Assembly: GCF_000482865.1 (NCBI RefSeq)
Contig: NZ_AXWW01000023.1
Coordinates: 1-64,000 of the forward strand
Reading direction: 5' to 3'
DNA: 64,000 nt
DNA from: Actinokineospora inagensis DSM 44258
GTDB taxonomy: Bacteria > Actinomycetota > Actinomycetes > Mycobacteriales > Pseudonocardiaceae
The position numbers and the translations under genes are program-made. Under the pieces are notes generated by a model that was not told the origin of the DNA, searched no databases, and was given only the letters and a program-made list of their open reading frames with translations. Shown piece by piece: positions 33,190 to 42,429 of the stretch (its first letter is position 1; each line of letters begins with the position of its first letter).

Positions 33190-34344
33190 CTAACGCTGTG
33201 GTGCAGGCCCGCCGTCGGGTTTGTTGGCGCGGCGGCGGGCCTGAGTTACGGCGGTGACGACTGCGGTGATGAGGAGGGCGGTGGCGGTCAGGGCGATGAC
33301 GAACCACAGGGCGTTTCTGGTGGGCGTTGTGTCCACAGTGGCCTGCGGGGGAATCGTGAGGTGTTCGGCGGCCAGGGGCGGGTGGTGGGGCGAGCCGGTG
33401 ATGGTTGTGACCGCGGCGACTGGGTCGACGATGCCTGCGCCGATGGTGGGGGTGGGGGCGGCTGGGGCGTCGGCGGTGGTGGTCAGTCTGGTGGTGGTTT
33501 GGGCGGCGGTGAGGGTTGGGGCGCGGTCGCGGAGGAGGGCGGCGGCTGCGGCGGCGTAGCCGACGGCGAGTTCGGGGCCGGTGGCGAGGCGGTGGCCGGG
33601 GCCGGACGGGCCGATGCCGACGAGTTGTTCGGCGGGGGCGGCCAAGGTGGGGCGCGCGCCGAGCGTGGCGGTGGTGGGGCCGTTCGGGCCGACGGGGGCG
33701 ACGGCGAGGACGCCGTCCAGGGATGCCGGGAACGCGTGCTGGTCGGACTGGCGCACGGCGGCCGGGGCGACGACGAGGGCGTCGTGGTCGTGGGCCGAGG
33801 CGATGGCGGCTCGCAGCGCGGGGCTGTCAGTGGTGTTGATCAAGCCGACGGCGATGACCCGGGCGCCCGCGTCGACCGCGAGTTGGATGCCAGCGGCCAG
33901 GCGGTCGGCGTTGACCGACGACGGGTCGTTGGTGACGCGGACCGGGAGGATGGTGGCGGCGGGGGCGACACCGACGAAACCGACGTCCGTCACCGGGCGG
34001 GCGGCGATCAGGCCCGCGAGGAAGGTGCCGTGGCCCGCGCAGTCGGTGTTCGCCGGTCCACCGTCCACATCGGACCCGGGTAGCACGGCGCCCGCCAGGG
34101 TGGGCGCGGCGGCGCTGACCCCGGTGTCGACGACGGCGACGGTGATCGCGCCCCGGGTCAACGGCCACACCCGGGCGGCGTCGAGTCTGCGGACCGCCCA
34201 CGGCAGGGGGCTGACCACAGTCGATTCCGCTGGCGCGCAACCGTTCGCCGCTTGGGCGGTCGCCTGCACCGGGACTGTCCACAGTGCAACCACCGGCACG
34301 GCGACCGTCGCCGCCACCCGCACACCGAACCGGCGGGCTGTCAC
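33190..34344 (-). CDS. mycP: Mycosin (S8 subtilase-like) of the type VII system, catalytic Ser replaced
   Basis: This 384-residue protein has a signal peptide or N-terminal helix (VRVAATVAVPVVALWTV), an S8 domain and a C-terminal membrane anchor (ALWFVIALTATALLITAVVTAV), the mycosin layout. Asp in VAVVDTG and His in CAGHGTFLAGL are kept. At the serine site, where mycosins have GTS(F/Y)A followed by a helix, this protein has TGPELAVGYAAAAAALL, so Glu occupies the Ser position. The oxyanion Asn is also absent (VVAPAAVRQ). It is thus predicted to be proteolytically dead but may still act as the structural cap of the membrane complex. The GTG overlaps the EccC stop as GTGA. Confidence 0.88.
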   Translation of the reverse strand: MTARRFGVRVAATVAVPVVALWTVPVQATAQAANGCAPAESTVVSPLPWAVRRLDAARVWPLTRGAITVAVVDTGVSAAAPTLAGAVLPGSDVDGGPANTDCAGHGTFLAGLIAARPVTDVGFVGVAPAATILPVRVTNDPSSVNADRLAAGIQLAVDAGARVIAVGLINTTDSPALRAAIASAHDHDALVVAPAAVRQSDQHAFPASLDGVLAVAPVGPNGPTTATLGARPTLAAPAEQLVGIGPSGPGHRLATGPELAVGYAAAAAALLRDRAPTLTAAQTTTRLTTTADAPAAPTPTIGAGIVDPVAAVTTITGSPHHPPLAAEHLTIPPQATVDTTPTRNALWFVIALTATALLITAVVTAVTQARRRANKPDGGPAPQR

Positions 34345-37300
34345 GGGGTTTCCTCGGTCCACCCGATTTGCAGCAGCAGGGTGGTGCGCCTGGTGACGAG
34401 CATCGCGCGGCCGGGCGGCAACTGCCTGCCGCGTTGGCCGTTGAGCAACGGCATCTCGGTCGGCGGGACCGACAGCGCCAGGTCCGGGGTGTTGGACTCC
34501 TGGAGCCTGCGCACGACCTGGTCCATCGACATCCGGCCGGACCCGGCGGCCGCGCGGGCGAGGACCACGTGCAGGCCGATGTCGGCGGCCTGCGGGAGGA
34601 GTTCGACCAGCGGGTCGAGCGGTCCGCCCGCGCCGGTGCTGAGCAGGTCGTAGTCGTCGACGATCACGTAGTGCTCGGGGCCGGTCCACCAGTCGCGCAG
34701 GCGGAGCCGGGCGGGCGTGATGTCCGGCCCGGGTACCCGGGCCTTCAGCTCGGCGGCGAGCGGGCGGATCAGTTCCGCGGCCTGGGTGGAGGCGACGGCG
34801 ACACCGCGGCGGTACTCGGGGGGAACGGATTCGAGCAGGGTGCGACGGGAGTCGATCAGGACGACCTGGGCCTGTTCCGGCGTGTACACCCGGGAAATCG
34901 CGGAGGCCACGAGGCGCAGCACGGCCGTCTTGCCGCTGCTGGTGTCGCCGAGCACCGTCAGGTGGGGCTGGGTGGCGAAGTCGTGCCAGACCGGTTCGAG
35001 GTCGAGTTCGCCCGCGCCGAGGGCGATGCGCATGCGGCCGGTCGGGGCGGGGAGGTCGGCGGCGGGGAGCACGGCGGGCAGGGTGCGGACCCGCGGCGCG
35101 GGGCGGCCGGGCCAACTGTCGGCGATGGCGGCGACCACGTCGCGGGTCGCCTCGGCCAGCCCGTCCGCGCTGTCGTAGCCGTCCGCGCGCGGGACGGCGG
35201 CGAGGAAGTGCAGTTTGTCCGGGGTGAGGCCGCGGCCGGGCTGGCGCGGGACCTGGGCGGCCTTGCGCATGTCGACGACCGAGTCGATGGCGTCACCGAG
35301 GCGCAGCTCCAGCCGGGTGCCGAGTTGGTCGCGCAGCGCACTGTGCACATCGGACCAACGGCCCGCGGTGAGCATGAGGTGCACGCCGTAGGCCAGGCCG
35401 CGGACGGTGAGTTGGCGGATGGTCTGGTCGTGTTGCTCGAAGTCGGTGCGCAGCGAGCCCCACCCGTCGACCACCAGGAACAGGTCGCCGTGCTGGTCGT
35501 CGGGGAACTCACCGGCGGCGCGGCGTTCGCGGTAGGCGGCCATGCTCTCCACCCCGTGCTCGGCGAAGATCCGCTCCCGCTTGGCGAGCACGGCTTGCAC
35601 CTCGGCGATGGTCCGGCCGACCCGTTCCGGCTGCAGCCTGCCGCAGACCCCGCCGACGTGCGGGAGTCCTTCGAGGACGGACAGCGTGCCGCCACCGAAG
35701 TCCAGGCAGTAGAACTGGACCTCGGCCGGGGTGTGCGTGAGCGCCAGCGCGGTGATCACGGTGCGCAGCAACGTGCTCTTGCCCGCCTGGGTGCCGCCCG
35801 CGATGCCGACGTGACCGCCCGCCCCGGCCAGGTTGATCATGTGCAGGTCCCGGACCTGCTCGAACGGCTTGTCCACCACCCCGACCGGGACGACGAACCG
35901 ACCACGGCCCGGCCAGCCCACCGGGGTGAGGCCGAGCACCGGGTCCGGCACCAGCGGCGGCAGCAACTGGTCCAGCGGCGGCGGGTTGTCCAGCGGCGGC
36001 AACCACACCTGGTGCGCGGGCGGACCTTGGTCCACCAGTTTGTCCACGACGACGTCGAGCACCGTGTCGAGCGGACCGGTCCCGGTGGTGTCGGCGATCG
36101 TGGTCGGGGTGGTCCTGGTGGTGGGGAGCCTGCGCGCGCCGAAGGCGACGACCTGCCTGCGGACCTCTTCCTGCCGTTGCTCTCTCGTTCGCCGCTGGTG
36201 CGGGCCGGAGACGTAGGCCGCCTTGAAGCGGGTCAGGGTGGCGACATCGCTGCGGAGGTAGCCGTTGCCGGGGGCGTTGGGGAGTTGGTACGCGTCTGGA
36301 ACGCCGATGACGGAACGACTTTCCATGGCGGAGAACGTGCGCAGACCGATCCGGTACGACAGGTGGGATTCGAGCTTGTGCATGCGGCCGTCGTCGATGC
36401 GCTGCGACGCCAGCAGCAGGTGCACGCCCAGCGACCGGCCCAGGCGGCCGATCATGACGAACAGCTCGGCGAAGTCCGGGTTGGTCGCGAGGAGTTCGCT
36501 GAACTCGTCGACGATCAGGAAGAGAGTGGGCAGCGGGTCGAGCGAGGCCCCGCCGTGTCGGGCGCGCTCGTAGTCGAGCAGCGAGCTGTAGTTCCCGGAC
36601 GATCTCAGGAGTTCTTGCCTGCGAACGAGTTCACCGTGCAGCGAGTCCTGCATCCTGGCGACGAGGGGTGCTTCGTCGGCGAGGTTGGTGATCACCGCCG
36701 AGGTGTGCGGGAGGCGGTCCAGACCAAGGAACGTCGCGCCACCCTTGAAGTCCACCAATACGAAGTTGAGGATCTCGGACGAGTGGGTCATCGCCAGACC
36801 GAGGACCAGCGTGCGCAGCAGCTCGGACTTGCCGGAGCCGGTGGCGCCGATCAGCAGGCCGTGCGGGCCCATGCCGCCCTGCGCGGACTCCTTGATGTCC
36901 AACTCGACGCTGGAACCGTCCTCGGCCACGCCGAGCGGGATGCGGAACCGGTCGGGGCCGAACTCCGCGCGCCACAAAGATCTTGACTCGAACGCGTCCA
37001 GGTCGGGTACGCCGAGCAGGCGGGGCAGGTCGAAGTCGGCCACCATCGGCTCCGCCACGTCACCGGTCGAGTTCAGCCGGTAGGGGGAAATCACCCGCGC
37101 CAACGCGCCCATCCGCGCGACGCTGAGCGTGTCGGGGATGCCGAGGTGGGTGCGGACCTCCTGCCCGGTGCGGTCCGTGCGCACCGTGTGCAGCTCGTCA
37201 CCGGCGAGGTCCAACCGGAGCCGGGACCGGCTGACGCCACCGTCGATCGCGCCGGAAAGGTCCAGTACCACGGTGTTGCGATACCCGGCGGCGGCCAACC

Positions 37301-38288
37301 GGGACTCCGCGGGCACGCTCACCCCGTCGAGGACGACCACCATGTAGGGCTCCTCCCGACTCGGGGTCGCGGCGGACTCGAACCTGGCCCGATCACCGAG
37401 TTCGGTGGCGAGCAGCTCGGTCAACGCGTCGACACCGTCCGCGAGGAGCCGCACGTGCCCCGCGCCGTCCTGCTCGACGGGGTGCTGCGCGTGCGGCAGC
37501 CACTTCACCCAGTCCCACAGGCCAATCCGGTCCGCGCTCGCGCACACGGCGACGCGAAGGTCCTCAGGGGAATGAAAGGTGACCAGTTGCGCGAGCACGG
37601 CGCGCGCGGTGGCGCGCACCGCGTCGGGCTCGCCGCTGAACCGCACCTGGGCGAAACCACGCAGGAACAGGGCCGTCGGCTGGTCGGTGATCGTGGTGTA
37701 GGCGTTGGTGAACCGGCGCAACGCGCGGGCGGACAACGGTTCCAGATCGGCGACGGGCTTGGTGTTGAGCGGGGTCATGGTCATCGCCAGCCGCTGCGGT
37801 CCGACCCCGATGCGGATCTCGGCGAAGTCGGCATGCGCGGCCCGGCGCTCCCACAGCCGCCCGGTCATGGCCACCGACCAGAGCCCGGCGGGATCGGGGT
37901 GCCGCCAGCGCAACGCGGTCCGCTGTTGTTCGGCGACGGCGCGTACCCGAACCCGGGTCGCCGCCAGGTACCGCAGGTAGTCCCGCCGTTCCCCGCGCAA
38001 CCGCTGCCTGCGCTCGGTGCCGCCCTTGCCCAGTTGGCCGACCACCATCATGACGCCCATCAGGCCCATCATCCCGGCCATCATCATCGCCATCTTCGGG
38101 TTCTGCGGCCCCATGAAGAACAACATCGCCGCGCCGCCACCGATGGTCATCGGCAGGTACATGAGCATGCCGCCCATGCCGCCGCCGATGGTCTCGGGCA
38201 GCACGGGTGGTTCCTGCAACGACAGCTCACCACCGGGCATCTCCGGTGGCTTTTCGCGTGCCTGCCTGCGAAACAACGTCGTGCTCAT
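34341..38288 (-). CDS. eccC: EccC, FtsK/SpoIIIE-type ATPase of the type VII secretion system (EccCa-EccCb fusion)
   Basis: This 1,315-residue motor protein has two N-terminal membrane helices (about residues 41-59 and 66-84), a DUF-type stalk, then three ATPase domains. Domain 1 has Walker A GATGSGKSE near residue 480 and Walker B LFLIVDEFSEL with the catalytic Glu. Domain 2 has GGTQAGKST near 835 and LFLVVDGWGSL, where Gly replaces the catalytic Glu. Domain 3 has GDTSSGKTA near 1115 and YVIVDDYDLL. This matches EccC proteins, in which domain 1 drives transport and the others bind substrates. ATG 38288 has GAGGGAG upstream. It diverges from eccD across a 283-base gap. Confidence 0.95.
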   Translation of the reverse strand: MSTTLFRRQAREKPPEMPGGELSLQEPPVLPETIGGGMGGMLMYLPMTIGGGAAMLFFMGPQNPKMAMMMAGMMGLMGVMMVVGQLGKGGTERRQRLRGERRDYLRYLAATRVRVRAVAEQQRTALRWRHPDPAGLWSVAMTGRLWERRAAHADFAEIRIGVGPQRLAMTMTPLNTKPVADLEPLSARALRRFTNAYTTITDQPTALFLRGFAQVRFSGEPDAVRATARAVLAQLVTFHSPEDLRVAVCASADRIGLWDWVKWLPHAQHPVEQDGAGHVRLLADGVDALTELLATELGDRARFESAATPSREEPYMVVVLDGVSVPAESRLAAAGYRNTVVLDLSGAIDGGVSRSRLRLDLAGDELHTVRTDRTGQEVRTHLGIPDTLSVARMGALARVISPYRLNSTGDVAEPMVADFDLPRLLGVPDLDAFESRSLWRAEFGPDRFRIPLGVAEDGSSVELDIKESAQGGMGPHGLLIGATGSGKSELLRTLVLGLAMTHSSEILNFVLVDFKGGATFLGLDRLPHTSAVITNLADEAPLVARMQDSLHGELVRRQELLRSSGNYSSLLDYERARHGGASLDPLPTLFLIVDEFSELLATNPDFAELFVMIGRLGRSLGVHLLLASQRIDDGRMHKLESHLSYRIGLRTFSAMESRSVIGVPDAYQLPNAPGNGYLRSDVATLTRFKAAYVSGPHQRRTREQRQEEVRRQVVAFGARRLPTTRTTPTTIADTTGTGPLDTVLDVVVDKLVDQGPPAHQVWLPPLDNPPPLDQLLPPLVPDPVLGLTPVGWPGRGRFVVPVGVVDKPFEQVRDLHMINLAGAGGHVGIAGGTQAGKSTLLRTVITALALTHTPAEVQFYCLDFGGGTLSVLEGLPHVGGVCGRLQPERVGRTIAEVQAVLAKRERIFAEHGVESMAAYRERRAAGEFPDDQHGDLFLVVDGWGSLRTDFEQHDQTIRQLTVRGLAYGVHLMLTAGRWSDVHSALRDQLGTRLELRLGDAIDSVVDMRKAAQVPRQPGRGLTPDKLHFLAAVPRADGYDSADGLAEATRDVVAAIADSWPGRPAPRVRTLPAVLPAADLPAPTGRMRIALGAGELDLEPVWHDFATQPHLTVLGDTSSGKTAVLRLVASAISRVYTPEQAQVVLIDSRRTLLESVPPEYRRGVAVASTQAAELIRPLAAELKARVPGPDITPARLRLRDWWTGPEHYVIVDDYDLLSTGAGGPLDPLVELLPQAADIGLHVVLARAAAGSGRMSMDQVVRRLQESNTPDLALSVPPTEMPLLNGQRGRQLPPGRAMLVTRRTTLLLQIGWTEETP

Positions 38289-38571
38289 CGGTGGACTCCC
38301 TCGATGCCGCCGTCATGGCGGGGGTGCGCCGGGCACAACCTAAGCCCATCGCCCGTCGGAGTCAGCCACCACCCCCGGGACTTCAGTCCGGTTAGGACGG
38401 CGGATACGCGGAACTCCACGCGGTCTGGCCGGTCTGCGGCGCATTGTCCATTTTGGCCTGCACCTTGGTCTGGACCAAATGGCCCAACGCACCAGAATGT
38501 CACCTGGAATTAAAGCTTTGTTCACCTCAAGTCACGTTTACCAGGCCAGCGCCGGCTTACCTTTCGCGACT
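38289..38571. promoter_or_regulatory. Divergent intergenic region between eccC and eccD
   Basis: This 283-base gap holds no convincing gene. It is AT-richer than the flanks near 38440-38530 and must carry promoters for both arms of the secretion locus. An imperfect inverted repeat (CCATTTTGG near 38448 and CCAAATGG near 38475) is visible, but its meaning is unclear. Confidence 0.4.
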
Positions 38572-39972
38572 ATGACCCCCGCTCCGCCAACAACGTCCGG
38601 CGAGATGTGCAGGCTCACAATATGTGGACCAGGGTCTCGGATCGAACTGGCGGTTCCCGCCCACGTTCCGCTCGCCGACCTGATGCCCACCGTGCTCGGC
38701 CACCTGGACCCCACCCTGGCCACCTCCGGTTTGGCGCACGGCGGCTGGGTTCTGCAGCGCCTCGGCGAACCGCCGCTGGACGAGGACCACGGCACCGCCG
38801 CGCTCGGGCTCTACGACGGCGACCTGCTGCACCTGCGCCCCCGTGACGGGTTGTTGCCGCTGGTCGCGTTCGACGACCTGGTCGACGGAATCCACACCGG
38901 ACTGTCCACGAAGGAAGACCGCTGGCGCCCGGCGCTGACCCGGCGGGCCTGGACCGCGGTCACCGGGCTGGCCGCGGCCCTCGCCGTGCTCGGCGCGGCG
39001 CGCGCGGACACCGGCGTCGCGATGGGGATCTCCGGCGGTGTGCTCGCCCTGGTGTTGTTGGCCGCCGGTGCTGCGGCCGCGCGCTCACTGGGAAACCGGA
39101 CCGCGGCACTGGTTTTCGCCTGCGCCTCGGTCGCCGCGGCGGCGGTGGCCGGGTTGGGCCTGCCCTACGGCGGACACCCGGTCGACCGGCTGCTGACCGG
39201 ACCCGGTCTGCTCGCGGGCGCCGCTGCGACCACCGCGGCGGCCGTCCTGGCCCGGTTCGTCATCGGCGGCAAGGACGCGGCGTTCATCGCGCTCGCCCTG
39301 GCCGGGGCGCTGGCCACCGCGGGTGGCGCCGTGGCCACCGGGACCGGCCTTGGCGGCACCACCGCCGCGGCGGCCACCCTGGTCCTCGCGCTGCTGCTGG
39401 TCCGGGTCGTGCCGCTCGCGGCGGCCCGGCTGGCCGGGTTGACGGTGGACCCGGTCCCCACCTCCGCGTTGGAGTTCCAACAGGACCTCGACCCGCGTCC
39501 GAGCGGGACGGTGCTGGCCAGGGCCGAGCGGGTCGACGCGTACCTGACCGCGCTGCTGGCGGCGCTGGGCGCGGTCGCCACTGCCTGCCTGGTCGTCCTC
39601 GCCGCGAGCCCCCGCTGGGACGCCAAGGTCCTGGTGGGCGTCGTCGTCGCGCTGATGTTGTTGCACGCCAGGGAACTCGCCGCCGTCTGGCACCGGGCCG
39701 CCGCGCTGGTCCCCGCGGTGGGCGGGCTGTCCGCGCTGCTGGTCGCGGCCTTCGGCGAGCTCGACCCGGCCGCCCGGCCGCTGCTCTCCGGCGGGCTGGT
39801 CGTCGCCGCCGTCCTCGCCCTGGTGGCCGCGCACACCGTGCCCGGCCGCCGGTTCGTGCCCAGGTGGGGACGGTGGGGTGATCTGGCGCACTGGGCGTGC
39901 GCACTGGCCGTGCTGCCACTCGCGCTGTCCGTGGCCGGGGCGTACACCGCCCTGGTCGCCCTCTGGCATTGA
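38572..39972 (+). CDS. eccD: EccD, integral membrane channel component of the type VII system
   Basis: This 466-residue protein has the EccD layout. The N-terminal cytoplasmic ubiquitin-like domain (CRLTICGPGSRIELAVPAHVPLADLMP to LHLRPRD, about residues 10-95) is followed by about eleven hydrophobic helices rich in Ala, Val and Leu. EccD dimers line the central pore of the ESX membrane complex. ATG 38572 is chosen because the ubiquitin-like domain starts right after it. No Shine-Dalgarno precedes it, so the message may be leaderless; a longer in-frame start at 38479 adds a non-family segment. Confidence 0.93.
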   Translation: MTPAPPTTSGEMCRLTICGPGSRIELAVPAHVPLADLMPTVLGHLDPTLATSGLAHGGWVLQRLGEPPLDEDHGTAALGLYDGDLLHLRPRDGLLPLVAFDDLVDGIHTGLSTKEDRWRPALTRRAWTAVTGLAAALAVLGAARADTGVAMGISGGVLALVLLAAGAAAARSLGNRTAALVFACASVAAAAVAGLGLPYGGHPVDRLLTGPGLLAGAAATTAAAVLARFVIGGKDAAFIALALAGALATAGGAVATGTGLGGTTAAAATLVLALLLVRVVPLAAARLAGLTVDPVPTSALEFQQDLDPRPSGTVLARAERVDAYLTALLAALGAVATACLVVLAASPRWDAKVLVGVVVALMLLHARELAAVWHRAAALVPAVGGLSALLVAAFGELDPAARPLLSGGLVVAAVLALVAAHTVPGRRFVPRWGRWGDLAHWACALAVLPLALSVAGAYTALVALWH

Positions 39973-40001
39973 CCCGGAACCCCAGCCACGAAAGGTGATC
40001 C

Positions 40002-41333
40002 TTGTACAGCAGACGCGACCAGGTCCAGGCGCACTCGTTCCTGGTTGGTCGGCTCACCAACGCCGTGCTGCGCGTCGACCCGGACGCGCTGGAACGGCCG
40101 TTGCGCCGCACCTCGTCCGGCCTGACCGGCGGGGTCGCGGTGGCCGGTCTGGTGCTGGTGGTCGTGCTGGTCGTCCGGCTGATCTCGCCGGGCGGTGGTG
40201 GTGACGCCTGGCGCGCGCCAGGCACGCTCGTGCTCGATTCCGGGACCGGAAACCGCTTCCTTTACGTAGACGGCACGTTGCGGCCGGTGCTCAACTACGC
40301 CTCGGTCCGCCTGCTGCTCGGCGCCAACCCCAAGGTCGCCGCCGTGGACAGCGCTGACCTGGCCGGTGTGCCGCAGGGCGGTCCGATCGGGATCATGGGC
40401 GCCCCGGACGTGCTGCCCACCCCGGGTGGCGCCCCTCGCGTGTGGACGGTCTGCTCGATGTCCACACCGGACGGCCCCGGCGTCGCGCTGGCACTGTCCG
40501 CCGCCGCCCCGGCACCCGCGGTGACCGGCGCCCAACTGGTCCGCGCACCGGACGGTTCGATCCACCTGGCCTGGGGCGACCAGCGGATGGCGGTCACCGC
40601 GCCCTGGGTGCCCGCCGCGCTCGGGCTGGACCCGACCGCAGTGCCGGTGGCAGCGAGCTGGCTCAACGCGCTGCCCGCGGGGCCCGACCTCGGCTCGCCC
40701 AAGGTCCGCCGCGGTGACCGCGGTCCGGTTGTCGCGGGTGTACCGACGGTCACCGGGCAGCTGCTGCGGGTGCCGGGAACCGTGGTGGGGACCAAGTTCT
40801 ACCTGGTCCAGACCGCCGGTCTGGTGCCGGTCAGCGCGACCGCGGCGGCGCTGCTGGTCGCCGACCCGGCCGCCCCCGCTCCCCCGCGCGAGGTCACCGC
40901 GTCCGCCCTGGCCGCCATCCCCCTGCTGCCCGTCCCGGACGAGCTCCAGGCACTCCCGGCGGACATGCCCACCCCGCTGCGGCTCGACGGCGGCGCCCCC
41001 TGCGTGCGCTGGGCCGACGACCACGCCGAACTCTTCGCCGGTCCCGCGCCCGACAGCAGCCGGGTCACCGCCGCGCCCGGCGTCGCGCGGGACGAGTCGA
41101 CCGCCGACCAAGTGCGCGTCGCCCCAGGGGCCGGGTTGCTGGTGCGCACCCGGCCCGCGCCCGGCGTCCCGGGAGCCGGGGTCTACCTGGTGACCGACGC
41201 CGGCACCAAGTTCCCCGTCGCGAGCGGCGCGGCCGCGACCGCGTTGGGGCAGCCGGTGGACAACGCGTCGCTGGTCCCCTCGGGACTCATCGCGTTGCTG
41301 CCCACCGGGCCTGTGCTCGACCGCATCACCTGA
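40002..41333 (+). CDS. eccB: EccB, membrane-anchored periplasmic component of the type VII system
   Basis: This 443-residue protein begins with the family-typical YSRRDQVQAHSFLVGRLTNAVLRVDPDALERPLRR, then one membrane helix at about 41-62, then a large extracytoplasmic domain with repeated segments and two conserved Cys (VWTVCSM and APCVRW). The start is a TTG with GAAAGGTGATC upstream. EccB in ESX systems forms the periplasmic rim of the complex. It is the second gene in the rightward operon, 29 bases after eccD. Confidence 0.93.
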   Translation: MYSRRDQVQAHSFLVGRLTNAVLRVDPDALERPLRRTSSGLTGGVAVAGLVLVVVLVVRLISPGGGGDAWRAPGTLVLDSGTGNRFLYVDGTLRPVLNYASVRLLLGANPKVAAVDSADLAGVPQGGPIGIMGAPDVLPTPGGAPRVWTVCSMSTPDGPGVALALSAAAPAPAVTGAQLVRAPDGSIHLAWGDQRMAVTAPWVPAALGLDPTAVPVAASWLNALPAGPDLGSPKVRRGDRGPVVAGVPTVTGQLLRVPGTVVGTKFYLVQTAGLVPVSATAAALLVADPAAPAPPREVTASALAAIPLLPVPDELQALPADMPTPLRLDGGAPCVRWADDHAELFAGPAPDSSRVTAAPGVARDESTADQVRVAPGAGLLVRTRPAPGVPGAGVYLVTDAGTKFPVASGAAATALGQPVDNASLVPSGLIALLPTGPVLDRIT

Positions 41334-41363
41334 AGTGCCGATCAAACCCAGGAGAGAACAACC

Positions 41364-41663
41364 ATGACCGCACCGGGAAACCGTTACGGCTACGACGACG
41401 CCACCCTGCAGGGCATCATCAACGCGACCGAGACCGGTCTGCAGCAGATGGCGCACCTCAACAGCGGCGTGCTCAACATCCAGTCCACCCTGCCCGTGGT
41501 CAACAACTCCGCCTCCGGCGTCAAGCTGGCCACCGTCATCGGCGAGTGGAGCGCGGACTTCAACCAGGTCCGCAACCAGCTCGACGCCCTGAACAGCAAG
41601 GCGACCGCGCTGCTGCAGACCAACCGGTCCGCCGACGCCGACGCGTCCGCGGCCACCGCCTGA
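41364..41663 (+). CDS. Small WXG100-like type VII protein 1
   Basis: This 99-residue protein is predicted to be two helices around a turn, as in the WXG100/ESAT-6 family. The turn region has EWSADFNQVRNQLDALN, a Trp followed by Ser-Ala instead of the strict WxG, and the C-terminus is disordered. GGAGAG precedes the ATG at good spacing. It directly follows eccB and precedes a second small protein, the usual place for a secreted heterodimer. It probably forms a helical pair with the next gene's product. Confidence 0.75.
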   Translation: MTAPGNRYGYDDATLQGIINATETGLQQMAHLNSGVLNIQSTLPVVNNSASGVKLATVIGEWSADFNQVRNQLDALNSKATALLQTNRSADADASAATA

Positions 41664-41691
41664 GCCCGACGATCCGAAGAGGACAGAGAAG

Positions 41692-41982
41692 ATGACCGCG
41701 TTCGACATCGACCACGACGGCTACCTGCAGCTCAACGAGCAGCTCTACATGTACGTCCGCCAGCTCGGCGACATCCTGGACGCGCTCAACGGCGCGCTCA
41801 AGAACATCGAGGTGGCCACCCAGGGCAAGGCGACCGCGCTCTGGCAGGAGGCCCAGCAGAACTGGACCAACACCTACGCGGAGATGGAGACCAAGCTCAA
41901 CGCGCACTCGCTCTCCTCGATCAACGTGCACGACATCTTCAGCAACGGCGACAGCCGCGGCCAGGGGATCATGCTCGGCTGA
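41692..41982 (+). CDS. Small WXG100-like type VII protein 2
   Basis: This 96-residue, helical protein has the hairpin form of the WXG100 family: a first helix (YLQLNEQLYMYVRQLGDILDALN), a turn region containing ALWQEAQQNW, and a second helix (TNTYAEMETKLNAHS). The strict WxG motif is absent. Its position immediately after a similar small gene suggests an EsxA/EsxB-like pair secreted by this system. Start ATG 41692 follows AGAGGACAGAGAAG. Confidence 0.75.
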   Translation: MTAFDIDHDGYLQLNEQLYMYVRQLGDILDALNGALKNIEVATQGKATALWQEAQQNWTNTYAEMETKLNAHSLSSINVHDIFSNGDSRGQGIMLG

Positions 41983-42047
41983 CCACCGCGCCCGGACCGC
42001 GACCGCGCGGTCCGGGCGGCCCGTCCACCGTCCACAGGAGACGCAAG

Positions 42048-42404
42048 ATGGCCAACATCACCTTCGACGAGAACCAGTTCGACCAGCTCGCCACCATGCT
42101 CGACCAACTCGAGGACATGGTCCTGCACCACTCGACCAACTCCGACACCAACCCGCTCAACGCCGACTTCACCCTGCTGCCCGGCACCCCCAAGTGGCAG
42201 GCGGCGCAGGACATGTTGAGCAAGGGCAAGCACTTCGGCGGTTCGGTGCAGCAGCAGAACGACGCACTGCGCCAGGCCATCGTGAAGTTCCGCAACGCGT
42301 TGTTCGCGGCCAAGGGCGTGTTCAACGAGACCAACGACCTGGCGCAGTACGACGTCAACCGGTTCGTCGCCGAGTTCCCCGACCTCAACCCCAGCGCGCA
42401 CTGA
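42048..42404 (+). CDS. Small helical type VII-associated protein 3
   Basis: This 118-residue protein is not assigned to a named family. It has an acidic first helix (FDQLATMLDQLEDMVLHHS), a middle with LPGTPKWQAAQDML, and a second helix (VQQQNDALRQAIVKFRNALFAAKGVF), giving a WXG100/EspC-like helical hairpin size. AGGAGACGCAAG precedes the ATG. It lies between the small WXG-like pair and the glycine-rich PPE-like gene and may be the partner of the latter, as PE proteins are of PPE proteins. Confidence 0.65.
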   Translation: MANITFDENQFDQLATMLDQLEDMVLHHSTNSDTNPLNADFTLLPGTPKWQAAQDMLSKGKHFGGSVQQQNDALRQAIVKFRNALFAAKGVFNETNDLAQYDVNRFVAEFPDLNPSAH

Positions 42405-42429
42405 CGCAGACGAAGCACTAGGGAGCACC

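Noticed and set aside
38448-38482. CCATTTTGG shared by the eccC/eccD gap and the region upstream of the SARP gene (24277)
   Set aside because: A single shared nine-base word with different surroundings; not enough to propose a common regulator.
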